Shown: in pieces, positions 56,223-64,000 of the stretch
How the letters are laid out: the number at the start of each line of letters is the position of its first letter
Position numbering within the stretch: the stretch's first letter is position 1
Assembly: GCF_030010375.1 (NCBI RefSeq)
Contig: NZ_JASCRY010000003.1
Span: 558,001 to 622,000 of the forward strand
Direction: 5' to 3'
Source: Flavobacterium yafengii
GTDB taxonomy: Bacteria; Bacteroidota; Bacteroidia; Flavobacteriales; Flavobacteriaceae
Length of the DNA stretch: 64,000 nucleotides
Program-made: the position numbers and the translations under genes
Notes under the pieces: model-generated
Seen by the model: only the letters and a program-made list of their open reading frames with translations
Told to the model about the DNA's origin: nothing
Database searches by the model: none

Positions 56223-56294
56223 CCCGCTATACATTACAAACCTTCTTAGGGCTGAACACCAGCTCTAAGAAGGTTTTTCATTTCTATCGGGGCT
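56223..56294. repeat. dispersed hairpin repeat with CCCGCTAT ... CTATCGGGGCT ends
   Basis: Starts CCCGCTAT (56223) and ends CTATCGGGGCT (56294). The inner stem AAACCTTCTTAG (56238-56249) pairs perfectly with CTAAGAAGGTTT (56265-56276) and continues through a wobble into GCT/AGC. It shares end words with the element at 18943-19015 but not the inner stem. Intergenic, downstream of rhlE, and it could also act as a terminator. Confidence 0.7.
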
Positions 56295-56557
56295 ATTGAG
56301 AACGTTTTTACCTTCATAATACCATTTTGCAAATTCATCCCCAAATTAACAATAGCCGAATAAATTGTAAGAAAAAAACAACATATTTAGGATAAATAGT
56401 ATGACTGTCACAATACCTATCTACTGTAAATTGGGTGTTTTTGTATGGCTTTGTCATACATATATAATAGTTGGTGGTAAGCTTATAAAGAAACTCTTTA
56501 AGAAAGACGAAAATCAGAAAAATTAGCTATTGATGTTTATAAACAACTAAACAGAAA
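56295..56557. other. intergenic DNA after the hairpin repeat
   Basis: No gene is visible. The segment 56295-56550 is AT-rich, with short out-of-frame coding-like pieces (for example around 56500) that may be decayed gene remnants. Confidence 0.4.
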
Positions 56558-56686
56558 ATGTTTTTACCAGATTTTGAAAATGAAGTAGCTAACAGTTTTG
56601 AAAATGAAGAAAAAGGAGATTTTCTTTTAAAAGTTACAGATTACAGTCTTTGCGGATTTTGTGCTTTTTTAATTTTGATTTTTTAA
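56558..56686 (+). CDS. possible 42-residue protein, doubtful
   Basis: An ATG at 56558 opens a 42-codon frame with residues MFLPDFENEVANSFENEEKG, then a hydrophobic end (GFCAFLILIF). It ends convergent with, and overlapping by four bases, the next gene. Composition is plausible, but it has no homologue I recognise and may be a decayed fragment. Confidence 0.3.
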   Translation: MFLPDFENEVANSFENEEKGDFLLKVTDYSLCGFCAFLILIF

Positions 56687-57141
56687 TTAGCATGTTTTTT
56701 TATATAGTAAGCAGAGTAAGATAATAATAAAAGTAAACAAGTAGCTGAAGAACAAAGTTGTAGATAACCTGTAAAAGATAAAGAATAATAGTATCCTATT
56801 ATTAAATATAAACTCTTAAAAACTAAAGAGAGTGATATATATGTATCCACTCTAGTGTTACGAAGTTCCTCCATATATTCTTTTGTATAGAGCCTAATAA
56901 AATGCTCCATTCTAAAAAATACCAAGAAGTAAAACATAAACCATATAAAAGAAAGTGAAAAATATAAAGGTATTTGAATTACTATTAGTTCTTTTAAAAA
57001 ATCAGGCTTGAACATATAAATTCCAACCTGCCAAAACATAGATATAACAACAACGTAAAAAATAGTTTTGAAAGTTCCTTTACCAATATTTTTAATCAAC
57101 GAAGCAAGTATTTCATTCACAGTAATAAAAATTTTAATCAA
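56683..57141 (-). CDS. small membrane protein, hypothetical
   Basis: A 152-residue protein with four membrane helices (FYVVVISMFWQVGIYMF, LYFSLSFIWFMFYFLVFF, LVFKSLYLIIGYYYSLSF, LQLCSSATCLLLLLSYSAYY) and a hydrophilic loop (RLYTKEYMEELRNTRVD). No recognisable family. It is divergent from the SHOCT protein gene, 45 bases apart, so they share a promoter region. Confidence 0.65.
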   Translation of the reverse strand: MIKIFITVNEILASLIKNIGKGTFKTIFYVVVISMFWQVGIYMFKPDFLKELIVIQIPLYFSLSFIWFMFYFLVFFRMEHFIRLYTKEYMEELRNTRVDTYISLSLVFKSLYLIIGYYYSLSFTGYLQLCSSATCLLLLLSYSAYYIKKHAN

Positions 57142-57186
57142 ACATAAGAAAATTATTTCATAAATTGCGGTTTAAAATTAATCTTT

Positions 57187-58215
57187 ATGGAACATAGTAT
57201 TGGTGTTGGTGCAATTGTAGGTTTGGTTTTTGCTTCTTCAATTTACGTTTGGAATAATGACAGATTCAGTAGTACACAAAAAACAATATTATTAATTTGT
57301 ATTATTTTTCCACCTGCGCAATGGCTAGGTATTTTAATTATATCTGTTTACAACTCTAACATAGAAAACAACACGCCCGAAAGAAAAACTGAAAAGAAAT
57401 TAGAGTCTACCATTTCAAACTTAACAGAGTTAAAGAGTAAAGGAATTTTATCCAATGAAGAATATAACTCAAAAGTTAAGAAAATTAAAGTTGAAAAAAC
57501 AGAACAGAACTTAAAAAACTCTTTAGAATACAAACAGCTAAAAAGTTTATTTGATAGTGGGATTTTGACAAAAGAGGAATTTGAAAATAAGATTCAGTTA
57601 TTACAAAAAATTTCAGAAAAAGAAGTAAACACAAAAGAAATTAATAAAAAAATTGATTCAACAAATAAAACTTATTTTGAAGTAGTTGAAGAAAAAAAAG
57701 AAAGTTTAATTCCTATTTATATAGGTTCAATTTTATTTTTTGCTTTAGTAAGTTGGGGAATAATGCTATACTCAAATAAAACTACAAGTAATTCAGAAGA
57801 TATATTTACTCCTCCTGCAATTGATACTTCTACTAATTACAATACGAATAGTAATAATACAAATTATCAAGAGGCTCAAAAAGAAGAGGAAAAAATATTT
57901 GTATACGGAACTGTTGATTATAAGTATTTCGAACTTGAATATTTTGAAAATAGTTCTTATCCTGCATTAAAAAAAGAAGGTAAAACTTGCTCACCTGTTT
58001 TTGAAATAAAAAAAGAAGAGCTTGCCAAGTTTAAGCAAAAATTCTATTCTTCCGTAGATGTACAACATTATAACCACTCAAACTCATCTTTAGAATACGG
58101 CTATTTTACCTACCCAGAAACAGTTGAAGTTTTAACGTTTGTAACTATGGATGAAGCAAATGAATATCAGATGAATAATTGTGATAAAACATTAAGCACA
58201 TTCTTTTATTTTTAA
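57187..58215 (+). CDS. SHOCT domain membrane protein with two SHOCT motifs
   Basis: A 342-residue protein. An N-terminal membrane helix (IGVGAIVGLVFASSIYVW) and a second hydrophobic patch are followed by two short SHOCT units: LTELKSKGILSNEEYNSKVK (about residue 78) and LKSLFDSGILTKEEFENKIQ (about 121), each with the G-I-L-x-x-E-E-Y/F pattern. A third membrane helix (IPIYIGSILFFALVSWGIM, about residues 176-194) precedes an Asn/Thr/Ser-rich linker and a C-terminal domain with two Cys that may be periplasmic. SHOCT units mediate oligomer assembly; no function is assigned for this architecture. Confidence 0.7.
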   Translation: MEHSIGVGAIVGLVFASSIYVWNNDRFSSTQKTILLICIIFPPAQWLGILIISVYNSNIENNTPERKTEKKLESTISNLTELKSKGILSNEEYNSKVKKIKVEKTEQNLKNSLEYKQLKSLFDSGILTKEEFENKIQLLQKISEKEVNTKEINKKIDSTNKTYFEVVEEKKESLIPIYIGSILFFALVSWGIMLYSNKTTSNSEDIFTPPAIDTSTNYNTNSNNTNYQEAQKEEEKIFVYGTVDYKYFELEYFENSSYPALKKEGKTCSPVFEIKKEELAKFKQKFYSSVDVQHYNHSNSSLEYGYFTYPETVEVLTFVTMDEANEYQMNNCDKTLSTFFYF

Positions 58216-58382
58216 CTGACTAAAAGAATTTTATACTATTTTGAAAAGTATTGCTTATGACTATTTTTCGTTCTATTCTTGTTAAATCAGCATTTTTAAT
58301 AAATAGATTACAAAAAGGAATACATTGTTTAATAACTAAAATGTCTCTTTCAATAGCTTTAAAAATTCCTTAAATATGCCCC

Positions 58383-58652
58383 CCCGCTATGCAAAGTCTC
58401 TGACTTTGAGTTTTTAATTTAAATATTCTTAAAAATCGAAAACGATATAAAAGTCTCCTGGCTTTTCCCCTAAATGTCTCAAGAATTAATCAAAAATCTG
58501 AAATCTGTTACTTTTTATACTGAAAACTGTTGTTCCCAAATACAACAATAATTTAAAGCATTACTTAACAAATTACACCAATACTTTCTATAAATTAAGA
58601 CCCGCTCCGCAAAGTCTCCGACTTTGAGTATGTGTTTTTCAGTCTCCGACTG
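58383..58652. repeat. cluster of GTCTC-loop hairpins led by CCCGCT
   Basis: CCCGCTAT followed by CAAAGTC-TCT-GACTTTG (58392-58408); CCCGCTC followed by CAAAGTC-TCC-GACTTTG (58610-58626); and CAGTC-TCC-GACTG (58640-58652). A looser relative AAAAGTCTCCTGGCTTTT lies at 58450-58467. The leading CCCGCT is shared with the elements at 18943 and 56223, so these probably belong to the same or a related repeat family. Confidence 0.65.
58487..58575. repeat. direct repeat, copy 1 (about 88 bp)
   Basis: From TAATCAAAAATCTGAAATCT to AACAAATTA this segment matches 58765-58852, with about ten differences including one indel by eye. Shared core words include CTTTTTATACTGAAAACTGT and TTTAAAGCA. Non-coding. 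Confidence 0.75.
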
Positions 58653-58764
58653 ACCTTAAAATTCAAATATATGAAAAACAAAATCAGTTAAAAACCGAAA
58701 GTCACTTCCTCAAAATTTGAGACTTTGTGGAATGTAGTAATTAACATTTGAAATCAAAAATCGT

Positions 58765-58852
58765 TAATCAAATATCTGAAATCTGTTCCTTTTTATACTG
58801 AAAACTGTTGTTTCAAAATACAAAAATATTTAAAGCAATAATTTACAAATTA
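58765..58852. repeat. direct repeat, copy 2 (about 88 bp)
   Basis: Second copy of the segment at 58487-58575, ending five bases before the stop codon of the pseudouridine synthase gene. TCGTTAATCAAATATC at its start also resembles sequence at 59678-59700, so the word TCGTTAATCAAA recurs around this gene. Confidence 0.75.
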
Positions 58853-58857
58853 GTATG

Positions 58858-59556
58858 CTATTCGTACATATTCAAATCTAGATTAAGAATAGTACCTACT
58901 CTACTAAACTCTTCATTAATCTTTGCATTCAAGATAAGTGGTTCATTTGTTATTGGATGATTAAAAATTAACTGATGTGCATGAAGCATCATTCCTTTCA
59001 GTTCAAAATTCTCCAACCATAATTTATTTTGTTTGTTACAACCATGTGGCCGACTTCCTAAAATGGGATGAAAAATATGTTTGAAATGTTTTCGTAATTG
59101 ATGCATACGTCCAGTTTCAGGAATCGCTTCTACCAAACAATATCGTGACGTTGGTTTATTGTTAAATTCTAACTCAATTTCGGTACTTTGCAATCGATGA
59201 AAGTAGGTTACTGCATTTTGTATAATGCCATCATCATTGGTTAAATCATAATCAATCGTTAGTTCTTCAGGTGACCAGCCACGTAAAATTGCTAAATATT
59301 TTTTTTCGACTTCGCGTGTGGCAAAACGATCATTCATAATTTTTAAAACATCCTTGTCCAACGCAAATAACAAGACACCAGATGTTTTGCGATCTAACCG
59401 ATGAACAGGATAAACGTGTTGCCCTCCTATTTGATTTCTCAATTCTTGAATCGCAAAAACTTTTGCATCGCGCGCATAAAATGATTTGTGGACCAACAAT
59501 CCACTTGGTTTATTAATTGCAATAATATATTCGTCTTGGTAAAGAATTTCTAACAT
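58858..59556 (-). CDS. truC: TruC-like tRNA pseudouridine synthase (RluA family)
   Basis: A 232-residue RluA-type enzyme. The start MLEILYQDEYIIAINKPSGL, the loop PVHRLDRKTSGVLLFALDK with catalytic Asp in HRLD, FATREVEKKYLAILRG, GRMHQLRKHFKHIFHPILGS, and the downstream RPHGCNKQNK followed by LMLHA-like MMLHAHQL resemble TruC, which makes pseudouridine 65 in tRNA. This differs clearly from the other RluA-type protein at 45860. The target is inferred from the TruC-like blocks. Confidence 0.85.
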   Translation of the reverse strand: MLEILYQDEYIIAINKPSGLLVHKSFYARDAKVFAIQELRNQIGGQHVYPVHRLDRKTSGVLLFALDKDVLKIMNDRFATREVEKKYLAILRGWSPEELTIDYDLTNDDGIIQNAVTYFHRLQSTEIELEFNNKPTSRYCLVEAIPETGRMHQLRKHFKHIFHPILGSRPHGCNKQNKLWLENFELKGMMLHAHQLIFNHPITNEPLILNAKINEEFSRVGTILNLDLNMYE

Positions 59557-59567
59557 TTGGCAAAAAT

Positions 59568-59597
59568 AAAAGAGATTTCTATCGAAATCTCTTTTTT
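59568..59597 (-). terminator. hairpin between comM and truC
   Basis: AAAAGAGATTT pairs with AAATCTCTTTT (11 bp) with A/T runs on both sides. It lies 116 bases beyond the comM stop and 11 bases before the truC start, so it could terminate comM transcription. Confidence 0.65.
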
Positions 59598-59712
59598 GAC
59601 TTATTTATTTCTATACTTTTCTTTTTTCTCCACTAGCGCGAGCGTATTCTCAATTTTGCAGCTATTAAATATCTAAAATCAAATATCGTTAATCAAAAAT
59701 CTAAAATCTATT

Positions 59713-61248
59713 TTAGCCCAACCAACCATCTCTATCCAAACTTCTATACTGAATGGCCTCAGCAATATGGCTCGAAATTACTGTTGGAGCTGCATCCAAG
59801 TCGGCGATTGTGCGTGCCACTTTCAAAATCCTGTCGTAGGCCCTAGCGGAAAGATTCAATCGTTCCATTGCAGTTTTTAATAATTGTTTGGATACATCAT
59901 CCAACGCACAATGTTCCCGAATGTGTTTGGTATTCATTTGCGCATTGTAATGGATGTTTTCCATTTGCTCAAAGCGTTCCGTTTGGATTTCTCTTGCCGC
60001 AGTAACTCTTTTCCGAATGTCAACACTGCTTTCTGCTTTTTGATCTTCGGATAATTTGTCGAAAGGAACCGGCGTCACTTCAATATGAATGTCAATTCTA
60101 TCCAATAATGGACCTGAAATTTTACTCAAATACCGTTGCATTTCATGTGGTGATGAAGTTTGTGGCGAATCGGGATCGTTGAAGAAACCACTCGGACTCG
60201 GATTCATACTTGCCACCAACATAAATGACGATGGATACGTCACGGTAAACTTAGCTCTGGAAATCGTCACTTCCCGATCTTCCAGTGGTTGACGCATCAC
60301 TTCCAGAACGTCTCTCTTAAATTCCGGCAACTCATCTAGAAACAAAACACCGTTGTGCGCCATAGAAATTTCGCCGGGCTGCGGATAACTTCCTCCTCCG
60401 ACAAGCGCAACATTCGAAATAGTATGGTGCGGACTTCGAAACGGACGTTGATTCATCAAACCTACTTCCTTTAGTTTTCCGGCAACACTATGAATTTTAG
60501 TCGTTTCTAGTGCTTCACGCAACGTCATGGGCGGGAGAATACTGGGTAATCTCTTAGCTAACATTGTTTTTCCTGCGCCCGGTGGTCCAATCAAGATAAT
60601 ATTATGTCCTCCGGCAGCGGCAATTTCCATACACCGCTTGATACTTTCTTGTCCCTTGACATCTGAGAAATCAAATTCTGGAAAGTCTAATGTTTTATAA
60701 AATTCGGCTCGCGTGTCAATTGTTGTTGGTTCCAGAGTACCTTTTCCTTCCAGGAAATCAATTACTTCCTGCACATTTTCGATTCCATACACGTCTAATC
60801 CGGCCACAATTGCGGCTTCTTTTACATTTTGCTTTGGAAGAAAAAAACCTTTAAAACCTTCTTCTTTGGCTTTAATCGCAATTGGTAAAGCTCCTCGTAT
60901 CGGTTGAAGGCTGCCGTCAAGGGAAAGTTCCCCCATAATGATGTATTTATCAACATCATCCGCTTTTATTTGACCCGAAGCAACTAGAATTCCTATGGTT
61001 AAAGTCAAGTCATAAGCAGAACCTTCTTTACGCAAATCAGCAGGCGCCATATTGATGGTGATTTTTTTTCCAGGCATCGCATATCCGTTATTTTTGAGAG
61101 CCGCCGCAATCCTGTAACTGCTCTCCTTAATAGCATTGTCTGGCAAACCAACTAAATGATATCCAATACCTTTATCAATATTTACCTCTACGGTAATTGT
61201 TGTGGCTTCCACTCCAAAAACAGCACTACCAAAAACTTTAACTAACAT
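59713..61248 (-). CDS. comM: YifB/ComM family Mg-chelatase-like AAA ATPase
   Basis: A 511-residue protein of normal ComM length. N-terminal Lon-S16-like domain (LVKVFGSAVFGVEATTITVE, IGYHLVGLPDNAIKESSYRI, KITINMAPADLRKEGSAYDL), Walker A GPPGAGKTMLAKRL, Walker B GVLFLDELPEF, RQPLEDREVTISRA and the C-terminal lid (LNLSARAYDRILKVARTIAD). ComM is a hexameric helicase that promotes branch migration during natural transformation. Its presence is consistent with DNA uptake but not proof. It is followed downstream by a terminator-like hairpin and truC. Confidence 0.95.
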   Translation of the reverse strand: MLVKVFGSAVFGVEATTITVEVNIDKGIGYHLVGLPDNAIKESSYRIAAALKNNGYAMPGKKITINMAPADLRKEGSAYDLTLTIGILVASGQIKADDVDKYIIMGELSLDGSLQPIRGALPIAIKAKEEGFKGFFLPKQNVKEAAIVAGLDVYGIENVQEVIDFLEGKGTLEPTTIDTRAEFYKTLDFPEFDFSDVKGQESIKRCMEIAAAGGHNIILIGPPGAGKTMLAKRLPSILPPMTLREALETTKIHSVAGKLKEVGLMNQRPFRSPHHTISNVALVGGGSYPQPGEISMAHNGVLFLDELPEFKRDVLEVMRQPLEDREVTISRAKFTVTYPSSFMLVASMNPSPSGFFNDPDSPQTSSPHEMQRYLSKISGPLLDRIDIHIEVTPVPFDKLSEDQKAESSVDIRKRVTAAREIQTERFEQMENIHYNAQMNTKHIREHCALDDVSKQLLKTAMERLNLSARAYDRILKVARTIADLDAAPTVISSHIAEAIQYRSLDRDGWLG

Positions 61249-61378
61249 GTTTACTTATTTGATTCTAAAATTAGCTAAACATTTTTAATTATTATAATTA
61301 TTCCTACAAAATTTAAAAATGATACAGAATAGTAGAAATTATGTCAAAATAATTAGAATAATATGACGGAGTCGCTCA

Positions 61379-61406
61379 ATTTGTTTTTTTTCTTCAAAAA
61401 ACAAAT
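61379..61406 (+). promoter_or_regulatory. A/T hairpin upstream of the amidohydrolase gene
   Basis: ATTTGTTTTTT pairs with AAAAAACAAAT (11 bp, six-base loop), 72 bases before the amidohydrolase start. It may be a leader element; no other signal is seen in the 230-base gap. Confidence 0.4.
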
Positions 61407-61478
61407 GTTAAAATCAAAAAAAAATAATGCTTAACATATTCCTTTTTTTACTTTTAGAGAATAATTAGAAACTATCCT

Positions 61479-64000
61479 ATGAAAAAAATCTTACTTCTAC
61501 TCTATTTCAGTGTTTTATTGCCAAAAACCTACGCACAAGAATACTTTCCTAATAATGAAAGTGTTCAAAACAAAAACACCAATTTTACCGCTTTTACCAA
61601 TGCAAAAATTTATGTTACACCAACACAAATTATTGAAAAAGGTACGTTACTAATCCAAAATGGAAAAGTTATTGGCGCAGGAAATAACATCGCAATTCCT
61701 AAAAACTGCATGACTATTAACTTAGAAGGAAAATCAATTTATCCTTCATTTATTGATATGTACACCAGTTTTGGAATCGAAAAACCAAAAGGAATTACCA
61801 GTACTGAAAGAAATCCTTTATATGACACCAAAAAAACAGGGCATTACTGGAATGAAAGTATTCGTTCAGAAGTAAATGGATATGAAAGCTTTAAATACGA
61901 CCAACCTAAAGCCGAAGAATTATTAAAAGCAGGATTTGGTATCGTGGGAACTCACGTTCCTGACGGAATTGCTCGCGGATCAGGAACACTGATTGCTTTG
62001 AATAATTTTGATAAAAGCAACCAATTATTATCCGATAAAGTAACCAACCATTTTGCTTTTACTAAAAGTGCCACAACAAATCAAGCTTATCCAAGTTCAT
62101 TGATGGGAATGATGGCATTACTTCGTCAGATGTATTTAGATTTGGATTGGTACAAAAAAGGAAATTCCACAACCAAAGATTTATCCTTGGAAGCCTTATC
62201 CAATAATGAAAAACTAGTTCAAATATTTGCTTCTGAAGACAAATTAAACAGTTTGAGAGCTTCCAAAATAGCTAAGGAATTTGGGTTAAATTATATCTTG
62301 AAAGGAAACGGAAATGAATTTGAACGAATTGAAGAAATCAAAAAAACAAATTCGAAATTTATTATTCCGATCAATTTCCCGGAAGCTTATGATGTTTCTG
62401 ACCCAAATCAAGCCAACCAAATGGAATTGAAAGATTTGCGTTTTTGGAATCAAGCACCAACGAATCTTAAAGTTCTATCACATAATGGAATTGTTTTCGC
62501 TTTGACGACAGACAAGTTAAAGAAATTGGAAGATTTTAGACCAAACTTATTAAGAGCCATTAAATACGGATTTGATAAAACGAAAGCATTAGAAGCTTTG
62601 ACTACTATTCCCGCTTCACTTTTAGGGAAAAGTAATGAAATAGGAAGTTTGAAAATAGGAAGTTTAGCTAATTTTATTATTGCATCCGGCGAGATTTTCA
62701 ATGAAAAAACAATACTATATGAAAACTGGGTTCAAGGAAACAAATTTGTTATAAACGATATTACAATTAAAGATATTCGCGGTAGCTATGATTTGACCAT
62801 TAACACCGAAAAATATAAATGGAAGATTGATGGCGAAGTTGCAGCACCAAAATCTGAGGTAACTACAGTTGATAATAAAAAAATAAAATCAAAACTTACG
62901 TTTACCAATAACTGGATTTCAACGGTAATCAAACCTATTGATTCTACTAAAACCAGCTTCACAAGATTAATTGGATACGTTGAAGACAATCAGACTCTTT
63001 CAGGAAAAGCAGTTTTATTCAATGGAAATGAAGTGAAATGGTCTGCAATAAAAACAGCTCCTTTTATAAAAGCTATTGATTCCTCAAAAATTGAAAAGAA
63101 CAACGCAATTATGCCAACAACATTCCCTAATGTTGCTTATGGTAATTTGAAAAAACCAACGACACAAACACTTTTATTTAAAAATGCCACTGTTTGGACC
63201 AACGAAAAAGACGGTATTTTAGTAGAAACTGACGTATTGGTTAAAAACGGAAAAATTGCATCTATTGGAAAAAATATTTCTGACGCTTCAGCAACTATTA
63301 TTGATGCCAAAGGCAAACATTTAACCAGCGGAATTATTGATGAGCATTCTCATATTGCAATTTCTAATGGTGTAAATGAAGGCGGACACAATTCCAGTGC
63401 CGAAGTAACCATTCAGGATGTAGTGGATTCTGAAGACATCAATATATACAGAGACTTAGCCGGTGGAGTTACCACTTCGCAATTATTACACGGTTCTGCA
63501 AACCCTATTGGCGGACGTTCAGCGATTGTAAAATGGAAATGGGGTGCTTCAGCAGAAGAAATGCTTTACAAAGACCAACCTGGATTTATCAAGTTTGCTT
63601 TGGGAGAAAATGTAAAACAAGCAAACTGGGGAATCACTAATCCTACCCGTTTTCCTCAAACCAGAATGGGTGTGGAACAAGTTTTTACAGATTACTTTCA
63701 ACGCGCTAAAGAATATGATACCGCTTGGAAAAATTACAATGCATCTGGCAAAAAAGCAAAAGGAAAAGCACCTAGAGTGGATTTAGAATTGCAAACATTA
63801 GCTGAGATATTAAATAAAGAGCGCTTCATTACTTGTCACTCTTATGTACAATCGGAAATTTTGATGCTGATGAATGTAGCTGATAAATTTAATTTTAAAG
63901 TAAATACGTATACCCATATTCTTGAAGGATATAAAGTTGCCGATAAAATGAAAGAACACGGCGTAGGAGCTTCAACTTTCTCAGATTGGTGGGCTTATAA
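61479..64000 (+). CDS. secreted amidohydrolase with two amidohydrolase-like halves, partial (3' end outside the window)
   Basis: The first 840 codons of a longer gene. A signal peptide (MKKILLLLYFSVLLPKTYAQ) is followed by a first amidohydrolase-like unit (about residues 35-420: AKIYVTPTQIIEKGTLLIQN, GKSIYPSFIDMYTSFGIEKP, LRAIKYGFDKTKALEALTTI, GSLKIGSLANFIIA) and a second (from about 568: NATVWTNEKDGILVETDVLV, HLTSGIIDEHSHIAIS). Only the second has the metal HxH motif (His623, His625); in the first the position reads DMYTS. The protein is periplasmic or surface-exposed and probably hydrolyses a peptide-like or cyclic amide bond. Confidence 0.88.
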   Translation, partial: MKKILLLLYFSVLLPKTYAQEYFPNNESVQNKNTNFTAFTNAKIYVTPTQIIEKGTLLIQNGKVIGAGNNIAIPKNCMTINLEGKSIYPSFIDMYTSFGIEKPKGITSTERNPLYDTKKTGHYWNESIRSEVNGYESFKYDQPKAEELLKAGFGIVGTHVPDGIARGSGTLIALNNFDKSNQLLSDKVTNHFAFTKSATTNQAYPSSLMGMMALLRQMYLDLDWYKKGNSTTKDLSLEALSNNEKLVQIFASEDKLNSLRASKIAKEFGLNYILKGNGNEFERIEEIKKTNSKFIIPINFPEAYDVSDPNQANQMELKDLRFWNQAPTNLKVLSHNGIVFALTTDKLKKLEDFRPNLLRAIKYGFDKTKALEALTTIPASLLGKSNEIGSLKIGSLANFIIASGEIFNEKTILYENWVQGNKFVINDITIKDIRGSYDLTINTEKYKWKIDGEVAAPKSEVTTVDNKKIKSKLTFTNNWISTVIKPIDSTKTSFTRLIGYVEDNQTLSGKAVLFNGNEVKWSAIKTAPFIKAIDSSKIEKNNAIMPTTFPNVAYGNLKKPTTQTLLFKNATVWTNEKDGILVETDVLVKNGKIASIGKNISDASATIIDAKGKHLTSGIIDEHSHIAISNGVNEGGHNSSAEVTIQDVVDSEDINIYRDLAGGVTTSQLLHGSANPIGGRSAIVKWKWGASAEEMLYKDQPGFIKFALGENVKQANWGITNPTRFPQTRMGVEQVFTDYFQRAKEYDTAWKNYNASGKKAKGKAPRVDLELQTLAEILNKERFITCHSYVQSEILMLMNVADKFNFKVNTYTHILEGYKVADKMKEHGVGASTFSDWWAY

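Noticed and set aside
58383..58852. CRISPR array
   Set aside because: The repeats are few, of different kinds and not separated by regular spacers, and no cas gene is near.

Overview
The window is AT-rich DNA (by eye roughly one third G+C) from a member of the Bacteroidota, almost certainly a Flavobacterium or close relative. The evidence is a SusC/SusD outer-membrane nutrient-uptake operon, a lipidated TamA (TamL-type) next to TamB, TANNTTTG-type -7 promoter boxes, HEAPLYID-type outer-membrane proteins and many small palindromic intergenic repeats. All calls come from reading the sequence; no database search was run.

Layout. 1-9.1 kb (minus strand): a polysaccharide utilisation locus with a propeller/Y_Y_Y/LuxR-type sensor-regulator, SusC, SusD, a GH144-like glucanase and the start of a further secreted protein; beta-1,2-glucan is the best guess for the substrate. 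9.1-13.7 kb: acetate kinase, long-form phosphate acetyltransferase and a CorA channel. 14.0-18.7 kb: a secreted zinc metalloprotease convergent with dnaK, separated by terminators and palindromes. 18.8-22.7 kb is an accessory-looking stretch: a composite repeat, a decayed coding remnant, a papain-like protease with a Gly/Lys-rich N-terminus, an orphan protein, an IS110-type transposase remnant and a histidine kinase fragment that has only the dimerisation helices.

22.7-39 kb: small metabolic and hypothetical genes (thioesterase, 2H phosphoesterase, tandem-repeat lipoprotein, transglutaminase, NIPSNAP, Na/Pi cotransporter), the TamB-TamL pair and an M14 carboxypeptidase. 39.2-43.3 kb holds a segmental duplication: intact L-serine dehydratase plus a 56-residue membrane protein, and downstream a second copy in which the dehydratase is reduced to a 362-bp pseudogene while the small gene remains intact. 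43.4-44.4 kb is a SatD-family gene and a small membrane partner behind a striking array of TGAAAT/ATTTCA half-sites.

44.5-64 kb: panB, two RluA-type pseudouridine synthases, an aldehyde dehydrogenase overlapping a nitroreductase, a very large PAS/GAF hybrid kinase, a neutral zinc metallopeptidase, an RhlE-type helicase whose start codon directly follows a perfect hairpin, a SHOCT protein, a repeat-rich gap, a YifB/ComM ATPase and the 5' part of a two-domain amidohydrolase. I saw no tRNA, rRNA or CRISPR array. The most unusual items are the SatD operator array, the sdaA/small-gene duplication, the rhlE leader hairpin, the papain-like protease and the recurrent CCCGCT-led hairpin repeats.
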